Below, piece by piece: positions 1 to 5,891 of a stretch of 10,663 nt of DNA (its first letter is position 1; each line of letters begins with the position of its first letter). Both the position numbers and the translations under genes were made by a program. The DNA comes from Candidatus Aminicenantes bacterium UBA4085. Its GTDB lineage: Bacteria; Acidobacteriota; Aminicenantia; Aminicenantales; UBA4085. The stretch lies in NCBI GenBank assembly GCA_002383325.1, contig DFYJ01000007.1:2740-13402 (forward strand), given 5' to 3'. The notes below the pieces were generated by a model. It made no database searches, was not told the DNA's origin, and saw only the letters and a program-made list of their open reading frames with translations.

Positions 1-268
1 CGTGCGGCCGACGGCGGTTCGGCCGTTCATGACCGTGGACCACTCCTACACGACGCATAAAGTGAATCTGCACGCCTTCCGGTGCGACGTTCCCTCGGGT
101 CCGGCCATTTCGCCGGACCGCCGCTGGGTTCGGCCCGCCGCCCTGCGCAGATACCCCTTCCCGTCGGGCAGCGCCCGGATCGTGGAGAAGATCCTGGAGG
201 TCCGCCGTCCCACCCGCGACGGAATCAGCGGGAGGAGCGTGACAGCTCGTCGAGCTCGGCCAGCTTGA
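1..268 (+). CDS. mutY: A/G-specific adenine glycosylase MutY, C-terminal fragment (5' end outside window)
   Basis: MutY is the base-excision repair glycosylase that removes adenine mispaired with 8-oxoguanine. Only about the last 88 residues are present; the frame is open to the left edge, so the GTG at base 2 is an internal codon and not a start. The visible part is the NUDIX-like C-terminal domain that reads 8-oxoG: HSYTTHKVNLHAFRC matches the family H-S-[FY]-T-H-x-x-[VL]-x-L-x-[AV]-[FY] strand motif. It is followed by RRWVRPAALRRYPFPSGSAR, matching the usual W-V-x-x-x-x-L-x-x-[YL]-[PA]-[FM]-P segment that ends MutY proteins. After that comes a basic tail of about 25 residues (VRRPTRDG...ARRARPA) with no family match that I know; it lies over the 3' end of the convergent sialidase-like gene. 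The family call is made on the C-terminal domain alone, because the helix-hairpin-helix and Fe-S regions are outside the window. Confidence 0.85.
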   Translation, partial: VRPTAVRPFMTVDHSYTTHKVNLHAFRCDVPSGPAISPDRRWVRPAALRRYPFPSGSARIVEKILEVRRPTRDGISGRSVTARRARPA

Positions 269-1388
269 AGCGGACGCTCAGAATGTAGGGCTGCTCATCA
301 GCCGTCCAGTGGCCATAGGTCGTCGCCACGAAGGTCCCGTCGGGCAGGATTTCGACGCCCGGATAGGCGCAGTCCCCGGACACCAGGTTGTCCTTCAACC
401 GGACCAGGTACTGGCCCGGCCGTCCCGCCTCGAGGTCATCGAACGTCCCGACCCAGGCCACCCAGTCGCCTTCGAAGGGCGAGGTCTTGCCCTTGGGCGA
501 GAGGCAGCGGAAGGAGACCGCCAAGCGGCCGTCGGGACCGTATTGGGCGGTGTGCCGGTCGCCGTTGAGGGCGTCGGGCATGGCCCGGGGGGCGGTCCAA
601 GTCCGGCCCTCGTCCTCGGAGAACATGATCTGGGAGTTCCGCTGCCGCCTGTTCTCGCGAAGGAGCATGGCCAGCCGCTTGCCATCCGGCGAGCGGATGA
701 TCCCCGGCTCGCAGATGTGGATGTCGCTGGAACGGTAGATCGCCTCCGGCGCGGACCAGGTCAGCCCGCTGTCGTCGGAGAAGGTCTTCAGCAGGGTCAT
801 GACCTGGGGCGTCTCGACCTTGGCTTCTTTGGCCAGAAACCGTCCGTCGTCGTGGAAGACGGCCATGTACCGGCCCTTGATGCCGCCGACCGCAATGACG
901 CTGCCCATGACCACGATCCCGCCCCAATCGCCGACCGGGGCCAGCTCGGACCAGGTCCGGCCGTCGTCCTCGGAGCGGGCCATGCGGGCCGGGTAGAGCC
1001 CCGAGAAGAGAATCAGACGCTTGGCTCCGTCGGGCCGTACCACCCTGTGGATGGTCGGCGTCTCGAGGCTGGTCTCCCAGCTGGGCGGCGTCGGCAGGCG
1101 GTCGCTCCAGGTCAGGCCGCCGTCGGTGCTCCGCTTGTAGACAATGGCCCCCTCGCCATGCCCCTTGGGATAGACGCACAGCATGGTCCGGCCATCCTCC
1201 AACAGGCAGGTCGTGGGATGACCGAGGTACTGGCCCTCTTCCCTGTCGACCACGATTTGGCGGCCGGCGTCCTTATCCAGGTCGAGAAGGCGGGCCGGCG
1301 GGGAAACCTGCAAGCCAACCGTCCCGGGCGCGTTCCAGGCGCCCAGGACGGCGGTCAGCAGGATCAGGATCGCGGGAAGGGCTTTCAC
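225..1388 (-). CDS. Exported sialidase-like BNR/Asp-box beta-propeller protein
   Basis: Predicted exported exo-sialidase-like glycosidase of 387 residues. The N-terminus (MKALPAILILLTAVLGA) is a typical Sec signal peptide. Four Asp-boxes (SxDxGxTW) mark propeller blades at about residues 87-94 (STDGGLTW), 139-146 (SEDDGRTW), 204-211 (SDDSGLTW) and 257-264 (SEDEGRTW). ICEPGIIRSPDGKRLAMLLREN (about 225-246) matches the sialidase E-P-x(5)-D-G-x-L-x(4)-R block that supplies an active-site Arg, and YPGVEILPDGTFVATTYGHW near the C-terminus matches the region holding the catalytic Tyr. I cannot find a clear N-terminal (F/Y)RIP motif, so true sialic acid specificity is unproven; another glycan is possible. 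The start is GTG (1388-1386), overlapping the TGA stop of the upstream gene as GTGA, with no strong Shine-Dalgarno sequence, which suggests translational coupling. The 3' end overlaps mutY by 44 bases tail to tail. Confidence 0.82.
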   Translation of the reverse strand: MKALPAILILLTAVLGAWNAPGTVGLQVSPPARLLDLDKDAGRQIVVDREEGQYLGHPTTCLLEDGRTMLCVYPKGHGEGAIVYKRSTDGGLTWSDRLPTPPSWETSLETPTIHRVVRPDGAKRLILFSGLYPARMARSEDDGRTWSELAPVGDWGGIVVMGSVIAVGGIKGRYMAVFHDDGRFLAKEAKVETPQVMTLLKTFSDDSGLTWSAPEAIYRSSDIHICEPGIIRSPDGKRLAMLLRENRRQRNSQIMFSEDEGRTWTAPRAMPDALNGDRHTAQYGPDGRLAVSFRCLSPKGKTSPFEGDWVAWVGTFDDLEAGRPGQYLVRLKDNLVSGDCAYPGVEILPDGTFVATTYGHWTADEQPYILSVRFKLAELDELSRSSR

Positions 1389-2263
1389 TTCTTAACGAGC
1401 TTGGTCGAACCGGACGTCTCGCCGGTCACGGCGATGCTCATGTTGGCCGGGGCGCCGACATCGACCGCACCGCTCAGGCCGCCCTTGACCTCGGACTTGA
1501 CGTAGAGGCCTTCCTTGACGGCGAAGTAGTACGTGGCCTTGCCCTCGGACTTGATGGCCAGGGTCAGGCCCATGCCCTGCTGTTCGAGGTTGCCCGAGAT
1601 CGTCCCGGTCGACACGACCTTGATCCGGGCGCACTCGTAGCCGTCCACGGTCTCGAAGCCGTCCAGGGTGTTCTGGTGCACGACGTGGACCGTGGTGTCG
1701 CCGGCGCCGTCCTTCTGGATGACGGTGTCCTCGCTCGGCCAGGTGTCGCCGACCTTGACCGGCTTGTCGGGCAGGTCGGGGAAGAAGGCCTGGAAGGTCG
1801 CACTGATGTCGCGCTCGCCGCCGTTGGGGGATGCGATCTTCAGGGCCGTCGCCCCGGACCAGTCGATCTCCTTGCCCAGCCGGCCGAGGACCATGTCAAA
1901 GCTCTTGCCGACGACCGCGTTCATGTCGATCGACATGGGCCCCTGGGGGGAGTCGATGTCGGACTTGGACGCGTCGATGGTCACGCTCAGCTCGAAGTCC
2001 GCGCCCTTCATGCCTTTCGGCTTGAGGGTAAAGTCCATGCTCGACGTGCTGGTGGTGACCATGGACTGGCCCATGACGTCCATCGTCTGGCTCTGGGTGC
2101 CGGCTTCCTGGTAGGAGAGCGCGGCGCCGGCCGGAAACTGGTAAGCCAGCGTTACGGGACCCTGGGCAGCCGGCCGGTCGGCGGCCAGCCCGGCTAGGAC
2201 GATCAGGACCGGCAGGGCCAGCCCGATCGAGATGCGCTTCGCGGGTGCGAGACTTCGGATCAT
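1385..2263 (-). CDS. Exported beta-rich protein of unknown function (DUF6263-like)
   Basis: A 292-residue protein with an N-terminal hydrophobic signal segment (about residues 11-28, ISIGLALPVLIVLAGLAA) after a basic start, so it is probably secreted or periplasmic. The mature part is rich in alternating hydrophobic, Thr and Ser residues, suggesting mostly beta strands. The segment FPDLPDKPVKVGDTWPSED (about 151-169) and the later YYFAVKEGLYVKSE (about 245-258) resemble the conserved parts of the DUF6263 family; this is from memory and not searched. No catalytic motif is visible, and there is a single Cys (about 201). The frame stays open upstream to 2905, but ATG 2263-2261 is the start: AGGAGG lies at 2275-2270 with a 6-base spacer, the signal peptide follows, and upstream codons lie antisense to the neighbouring gene. 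Its stop overlaps the GTG of the sialidase-like gene, so the two are probably coexpressed and may act together outside the cytoplasm. Confidence 0.78.
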   Translation of the reverse strand: MIRSLAPAKRISIGLALPVLIVLAGLAADRPAAQGPVTLAYQFPAGAALSYQEAGTQSQTMDVMGQSMVTTSTSSMDFTLKPKGMKGADFELSVTIDASKSDIDSPQGPMSIDMNAVVGKSFDMVLGRLGKEIDWSGATALKIASPNGGERDISATFQAFFPDLPDKPVKVGDTWPSEDTVIQKDGAGDTTVHVVHQNTLDGFETVDGYECARIKVVSTGTISGNLEQQGMGLTLAIKSEGKATYYFAVKEGLYVKSEVKGGLSGAVDVGAPANMSIAVTGETSGSTKLVKK

Positions 2264-2269
2264 GATAAC

Positions 2270-2275
2270 CCTCCT
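2270..2275 (-). promoter_or_regulatory. Ribosome binding site fixing the start of the DUF6263-like gene
   Basis: A perfect AGGAGG on the minus strand lies 6 bases before ATG 2263-2261. It decides this start over the much longer open frame that runs upstream to 2905. Confidence 0.8.
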
Positions 2276-2300
2276 AAGGGGTAAGCGTTCAATCCTGGTT

Positions 2301-2329
2301 AGTATAGCCCCCCCCGATATGCGGCACAA
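2301..2329 (-). promoter_or_regulatory. Putative sigma-70-type promoter of the DUF6263-like/sialidase-like unit
   Basis: On the minus strand, TATACT (2306-2301, 5 of 6 consensus bases) is preceded by a 17-base spacer and TTGTGC (2329-2324, 3 of 6). The predicted transcript start near 2294 would leave a leader of about 30 bases ending in a strong AGGAGG. The spacer contains a run of eight G (C on the + strand, 2308-2315). Inferred from consensus only. Confidence 0.45.
2308..2315. repeat. Homopolymer tract of eight C/G within the divergent promoter region
   Basis: Eight consecutive C on the + strand lie between the putative -35 and -10 elements of the minus-strand unit. Such tracts are prone to slippage in replication and in sequencing; a length change here would alter promoter spacing. 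Confidence 0.7.
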
Positions 2330-2355
2330 GGGGCCGGCCGGGGAAGCTGCGCCGC

Positions 2356-2384
2356 TTGACGCCCGTCCGGGGATGGGGTATTCA
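2356..2384 (+). promoter_or_regulatory. Putative promoter of the DHH/MYG1-like gene
   Basis: TTGACG (2356-2361, 5 of 6) and TATTCA (2379-2384, 3 of 6) are separated by exactly 17 bases. The predicted transcript start would be near 2391, only about 11 bases before ATG 2402, so the mRNA would be nearly leaderless. This agrees with the absence of a Shine-Dalgarno sequence before that ATG. The weak -10 element limits confidence. Confidence 0.35.
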
Positions 2385-2401
2385 ATCCTGTCGCACCTCC
2401 C

Positions 2402-3451
2402 ATGGATCCATCCGCCCTTCGCATCGAATACCAGTTCGCCGACTACGGCACGACCTTCGAAACCGCCCCCGGCCGCGTCGTCCTCGACGTCGGCATGGGC
2501 CTGGCCCCCGGCGTCCTGGACCACCATCATCCCGGCAGCGGACCCGATTGCGCCTCCTCGCTGGTTGTCGGGCGCCCGGAGCTCATCCTTGACCACATCC
2601 GCCCCGGCGGCCGCGAGCCCGATGGGAGCCTGACCTTCGTCACCCACCGCCTGCCGGACTTCGACGCCCTGGCTTCGATCTTCCTGGCCCGGCGCCTGAT
2701 CGAGCAGGGCGGGATCGATGAGGCCATGCGAAGCCTGGCCGCCTATGCCCTGATCGTCGACACATCCACCCTGCCTCGCGACCTCGACCTGGCCGCTACC
2801 CCCTACGGCGTCCTGCGGGCCCTTTTCGCCGGGGCCAAGAAGAGCGAGGACGAGATCAACCGGGACAGGATCGAGACGGGGCTGAAATTCATGCGGCGTC
2901 TGCACGCCCGGGCGGCCGAGGGGGCTCCGCTCATGGAGAATCCCGGCTTGTTCCGCGGCCTGGACGCCTATGAACGGGCCGTGCGCAAGGTCGGAGAGGA
3001 TTATCAGAACTACCTGGCCGACGCCGCCCGGTCGCCCCGCTTCCGGATCACCCTGCCGATTCTGGACGGGTCCGGCTCCCGGACGGTGGACGGCTTGAGC
3101 GTCGATGGTCCGCGATGCTTCCTGCTCAAGGAATGGGCCCGGCGAGACGCGGTCTATGCCCCCGGCGGCCGCGGCTTCTCCTTCGTCATGAGCCGCTACG
3201 GCGAAGATCGCTTCATCATCGGGGTCAACCCGGCGGCGGGAGTCTGCCTGCGGGGTTTGGGAAGCATCCTCGAAGATCTGGAGCAGTCGCGCCGGGCCGG
3301 GCTGGGCCGTCCGCCCGGGCCGCCCTGGTTCGAGGGGAACAACGCCTTCTTCCGGCAGCGGATCGTGGACTCGCCCCGGGACGGATCGGTCCTGACGGCA
3401 TCCGAGGTGGACCGGGCGGTCAGGGAATTCGGCCGGGTCGCTGATTCCTGA
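2402..3451 (+). CDS. DHH/MYG1-like putative phosphoesterase with permuted motif order
   Basis: A 349-residue soluble protein with no signal peptide or membrane segment. Its N-terminal third carries elements typical of DHH/DHHA1 and MYG1-type phosphoesterases: LDVG (28-31), LDHHHPG (39-45) followed by ASSLV, then THRLPDFDALASIFLA (81-96, resembling the H-x3-D-x-D-A-x-x-S metal motif), then YALIVDTSTL (115-124, resembling the final D-T-G motif). In usual DHH enzymes the DxDA motif comes first and DHH third; here DHH precedes it. The middle (about 150-230) is helical and charged. The C-terminus has PWFEGNNAFF...IVDSPRDGSVLTASEV (318-345). The likely role is metal-dependent hydrolysis of a phosphoester or nucleotide, but the substrate is unknown. 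No Shine-Dalgarno sequence precedes the ATG. The gene is divergent from the DUF6263-like unit and converges with the flavodiiron gene, leaving an 11-base gap. Confidence 0.65.
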   Translation: MDPSALRIEYQFADYGTTFETAPGRVVLDVGMGLAPGVLDHHHPGSGPDCASSLVVGRPELILDHIRPGGREPDGSLTFVTHRLPDFDALASIFLARRLIEQGGIDEAMRSLAAYALIVDTSTLPRDLDLAATPYGVLRALFAGAKKSEDEINRDRIETGLKFMRRLHARAAEGAPLMENPGLFRGLDAYERAVRKVGEDYQNYLADAARSPRFRITLPILDGSGSRTVDGLSVDGPRCFLLKEWARRDAVYAPGGRGFSFVMSRYGEDRFIIGVNPAAGVCLRGLGSILEDLEQSRRAGLGRPPGPPWFEGNNAFFRQRIVDSPRDGSVLTASEVDRAVREFGRVADS

Positions 3452-3462
3452 GCGGAACGGCC

Positions 3463-4641
3463 TTAGAACAATCCCCAGGACTTGTGCCGGTCGGCGATGG
3501 TCGCGGCCAAGGCGTCGACAGCCGCCAGATCCGACTCCTTCGGGAGACCCTTGAACAGGATCGGGGGCAGGATCTCGACCTTCAGGTTGGACAAGAAGGC
3601 AGTCAGCTGCTCGACCATCTTATGCCCCCAACCGTAGGAGCCGATGAAGCCGGCCAGGCGGGCCTTGGGCCGCAAGGCGTTGGCCAGAATGGCCGCGAAG
3701 GCCAGCCGGGGATGCAGGCCGGCGTGGACGGCGGGCCCGGCCAGGATGACGGTTGCGGCATCGACCAGGCGCACGGCCAGCTGGCCGATGTCGGCATCGG
3801 CCATGTTGAAGCGGCAGGCCGTCACGCCGCGGGCGTCCAGCCCCTCGACCAGGCGCTCGACCGCCTTCTCCGTGCTGCCGTGCATGGAGATGTAAACGAC
3901 GACGACGCCGTTCTTGGGTGTGTCCTTGACCCAGTCGCGATAGGCCAGGAGGATGGTCTGGGGGCGGCGGTGGATCGGGCCGTGGCTGGGGGCGATCATG
4001 TCGATGGGCAGGTCCCGCAGCCGGTCGAGGTTCTTCTGGATGGCCGTGCGGAAGGGCATCATGATCTCGGCGAAATAACGCTTGGCCGACTCGTAGGTCC
4101 GCTCCTCGTCGTTGACGAACAGGCCGGACTGGGCCAGGTGGGAGCCGAAGAAGTCGCAGGAAAAGAGGATCTTGTAATCCTTGAGGTAGGTGCACATGGT
4201 CTCGGGCCAGTGGACCCAGGGGGTATGCACGAACTGGAGGATCTTGTCTCCGAGCGACAGGGTCTCGTTGTCCTCGACCGTCGTGATCCGCTCGGGATCA
4301 AGAGCCAGGTGGTCGATCAGGATAGACTTGGCCTTGGGCGAGCAGAGCAGCCGGGCCTTCGGGTAGCGGGCCAGAATCATGGGCAGGGTGCCGGAGTGAT
4401 CCTGCTCGGCGTGGTGGGCGATGACGATGTCGACCGGAGGCAGCTCGTCCAGATAAGCCATCAGCACGTCGGCCTTGGCCGGGTCGACGGCGTCGATCAG
4501 GACGTTCTTCTCGGAGCCGCGGATGTAGTAGGCGTTGTAGCTGGTCCCGTCCGGCAGGGGGATCAGGGCGTCGAACAGGCGGCGGTCCCAATCCACGGCG
4601 CCGACGGCGTAGACGTCATCGATCAGGGGGCGAGGCTTCAT
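3463..4641 (-). CDS. Flavodiiron protein (class A; O2 or NO reductase)
   Basis: A cytoplasmic flavodiiron protein of 392 residues, the usual length for the minimal class without a fused rubredoxin. It reduces O2 to water and/or NO to N2O with electrons normally delivered by rubredoxin. The N-terminal metallo-beta-lactamase-like domain holds the whole di-iron ligand set: H77-x-E79-x-D81-H82 (HHAEQDHSG), H139 (VHTPWVHWPETM), D163 (SCDFFGSH) and H220 (APSHGP). The C-terminal flavodoxin domain begins near residue 246 with VVVVYISMHGSTEKAVERL, the FMN phosphate loop, and continues through GSYGWGHK. A TTG nine bases upstream (4650) is in frame, but AAGGAG (4656-4651) directly abuts it; ATG 4641 at 9-base spacing is therefore the better start. 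The gene stands alone behind its own promoter. O2 versus NO preference cannot be read from sequence. No rubredoxin gene is in the window. Confidence 0.93.
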   Translation of the reverse strand: MKPRPLIDDVYAVGAVDWDRRLFDALIPLPDGTSYNAYYIRGSEKNVLIDAVDPAKADVLMAYLDELPPVDIVIAHHAEQDHSGTLPMILARYPKARLLCSPKAKSILIDHLALDPERITTVEDNETLSLGDKILQFVHTPWVHWPETMCTYLKDYKILFSCDFFGSHLAQSGLFVNDEERTYESAKRYFAEIMMPFRTAIQKNLDRLRDLPIDMIAPSHGPIHRRPQTILLAYRDWVKDTPKNGVVVVYISMHGSTEKAVERLVEGLDARGVTACRFNMADADIGQLAVRLVDAATVILAGPAVHAGLHPRLAFAAILANALRPKARLAGFIGSYGWGHKMVEQLTAFLSNLKVEILPPILFKGLPKESDLAAVDALAATIADRHKSWGLF

Positions 4642-4650
4642 GGCGGACAA

Positions 4651-4656
4651 CTCCTT
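4651..4656 (-). promoter_or_regulatory. Ribosome binding site deciding the flavodiiron start
   Basis: AAGGAG on the minus strand directly abuts an in-frame TTG (4650-4648) and is 9 bases from ATG 4641-4639. Only the ATG has workable spacing. Confidence 0.7.
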
Positions 4657-4669
4657 GTCGTTCTCCCGT

Positions 4670-4708
4670 CCGGGATCCGCCCGGCCCTCTTTTTATAGCC
4701 GAAGGGCC
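4670..4708 (-). other. Two overlapping hairpins in the flavodiiron leader
   Basis: In the minus-strand leader, GGCCCT (4708-4703) can pair with AGGGCC (4688-4683) across a 14-base loop. CCGGG (4684-4680) can pair with CCCGG (4674-4670) across a 5-base loop. The two stems share bases 4683-4684, so they compete at their junction. Both are short and GC-rich. Any regulatory role is speculative. Confidence 0.3.
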
Positions 4709-4740
4709 CGAATGGGGCAAGACGGTTTTAATCCCTAGTG

Positions 4741-4770
4741 ATTATATAGGAATTGAGCTCTTGGAATCAA
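4741..4770 (-). promoter_or_regulatory. Sigma-70-type promoter of the flavodiiron gene
   Basis: On the minus strand, TTGATT (4770-4765, 4 of 6) is followed by an 18-base spacer and a perfect TATAAT (4746-4741). Predicted transcription start is near 4734, giving a leader of roughly 90 bases before ATG 4641. This is one of the few AT-rich patches in the window and the best promoter seen in it. It lies directly downstream of the stop codon of the cysteine-rich protein gene. Confidence 0.6.
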
Positions 4771-4775
4771 GCTCA
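4754..4775 (-). terminator. Weak hairpin at the end of the DUF1846-to-Cys-protein series
   Basis: On the minus strand TGAGCT (4775-4770, including the TGA stop of the Cys-rich gene) can pair with AGCTCA (4759-4754) around a 10-base loop. There is no proper U-run after it (ATTCCTATAT follows), so intrinsic termination would be weak. The stem overlaps the -35 region of the flavodiiron promoter. Confidence 0.25.
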
Positions 4776-5342
4776 GGCCTGCGGCGCGACGTCGATGTGG
4801 AAGACGCACGACGGGCCGCCGGTCCTGATCGACTGGACAAGGCGGACTTTGACCGGCCGGCCGAGGACGGTCTCGAACATCTCCAGGACCCATCCGACCG
4901 AACACTGGCAGTAGACGGCCGGAAGCCGCTCGGGGCCGGCGGCCACCAGCTCGCAGTAGCAGCGCGGGTAGTTCCAGCGGACGGTTTTCTCATCGACGAG
5001 GACGGCGCTGTCCGGGCCCAGGATTTCGGTCATTCGCGTAAGGAAAGCCTTCAGGTCGCCCCGACCGGCCTCGGCCGTCTTGAAAAGCTCGCCCCTCCGG
5101 GCGCAGGCCCGGCCGCAATCGTTCATCATCCGGACCCGGGTCGGCTCGTCGACGCTCTTTTCCAGATTTTCCATGAGCGTCGAGATGTAATTCTGCTTGA
5201 ACGTCTCCTCTCGCTTTCGGGCCCTGCGTTCGAGGCTGGTTTGATCCGCGGCCGACGGTGGTTCCTGGCCGCCCAGAAACGAGCCGCCTGCGCAGGCCAG
5301 GCAGGCTCCGGCCGCCGATTTGATGAAATCCTGTCTTTTCAT
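4773..5342 (-). CDS. Exported cysteine-rich protein of unknown function
   Basis: A 189-residue protein starting MKRQDFIKSAAGACLACAGGSF, which looks like a Tat-type signal (KR plus DFIK, then a small-residue hydrophobic stretch), although the twin Arg is KR and not RR. The mature part has seven Cys: C76-x3-C80 (DCGRACARRGE), C128-x-C130 (RCYCEL), C145-x-C147 (YCQCSVGW) and C179 (GPSCVFHI). The C-terminal segment GWVLEMFETVLGRPVKVRLVQSI-RxGGxxC-x-F-x-I resembles proteins annotated as L-2-amino-thiazoline-4-carboxylate hydrolase-like, V4R-like or DUF6144; this is a resemblance from memory. A metal, Fe-S or disulfide role is plausible but unproven. An upstream in-frame ATG (5375) is possible, but ATG 5342 has GGGAGG 4 bases before it (5352-5347) and begins the signal peptide. 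It is the last gene of the minus-strand series, 36 bases after the cupin stop. Confidence 0.7.
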   Translation of the reverse strand: MKRQDFIKSAAGACLACAGGSFLGGQEPPSAADQTSLERRARKREETFKQNYISTLMENLEKSVDEPTRVRMMNDCGRACARRGELFKTAEAGRGDLKAFLTRMTEILGPDSAVLVDEKTVRWNYPRCYCELVAAGPERLPAVYCQCSVGWVLEMFETVLGRPVKVRLVQSIRTGGPSCVFHIDVAPQA

Positions 5343-5378
5343 CTTGCCTCCCGCTACGGGCCGTCCCATTTGCACACT

Positions 5379-5891
5379 TCACCCCGATTGGGTCAGACGG
5401 TCGATGAGATCGGCTTGGGCCGGATACTTCGTTTTCAGGCCGCCGCGCCGGCCCAGCTCGAAGTCGGCATATTCGAAACCCGGAGCCAGTGTGCAGCCGG
5501 CCAGCAGGAACGGCACACCGGGTTCGAGCTCGGCCCCGAACCAGCATCCGGCCGGAAGGATCTGTTGATGGGCCTGGCCGTGCTCCGCATCGCGGCCGAG
5601 AACGAGGCGCTCATAGCTGCCCTCGGGGGTCAGGACGTGAAGGACGGCCGGGCCGCCCTCATAAAGATGCCAGATTTCGTCCGCGCGGAGCCTGTGGAAG
5701 AGCGAGATCTCTCCTGGAGCGAGGAGAAAGTAGATCGACGTCCCGAAGGCCCGGTCGCCGGGGAAGCGGGCCGGCAGGGCGGATTTGGCCACAGTCTCCG
5801 GCGAGCGGTAGATCTCCCGGAACCAGCCGCCTTCGGCGTGCGGCTTCAGGTCCAGCCGCCTGATCCAGGCCTGAGCTTCCGACTCGCTCAT
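5379..5891 (-). other. DUF985 (Cupin_5) region with its own start; probably a separate gene originally
   Basis: From ATG 5891-5889 this gives a complete stand-alone DUF985 protein of 170 residues, the normal size for the family, starting MSESEAQAWIRRLDLKPHAEGG. AGGAGA (5903-5898) lies 6 bases upstream. The fold is a small beta-barrel cupin, and its biochemical role is not established. The codons between the transporter and this start read as Arg/Ser/Gly-rich sequence that resembles translated intergenic DNA. Even if the frame above is intact in the cell, independent initiation here seems likely. Confidence 0.65.

Noticed and set aside
309..1505. Plus-strand open frame (398 codons) antisense to the sialidase-like gene
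   Set aside because: Low-complexity product with no domain; the minus strand has four Asp-boxes and a signal peptide.
2264..2905. Upstream extension of the DUF6263-like gene to a 506-residue product
   Set aside because: The added part lies antisense to the DHH/MYG1-like gene, has low-complexity Gly/Gln/Ala composition, and would bury a clear signal peptide that has a perfect AGGAGG before ATG 2263.
3452..3462. Possible bidirectional terminator between the convergent DHH-like and flavodiiron genes
   Set aside because: The gap is 11 bases and contains no stem with a T-run.
4670..4696. Plus-strand hairpin followed by CTCTTTTTAT, looking like an intrinsic terminator
   Set aside because: CCGGG-ATCCG-CCCGG is only a 5-base stem, and no plus-strand gene ends nearby: the last one stops at 3451. 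It could act on antisense transcripts only.
3484..4698. Long plus-strand open frame (404 codons) antisense to the flavodiiron gene
   Set aside because: The Gly/Gln/Val/Asp-rich translation is a codon-position shadow of the flavodiiron gene, whose complete metal ligand set is on the other strand.
5343..5375. Upstream ATG start for the Cys-rich protein (11 extra residues)
   Set aside because: The extra residues precede the charged start of the signal peptide, and ATG 5342 has GGGAGG just before it.
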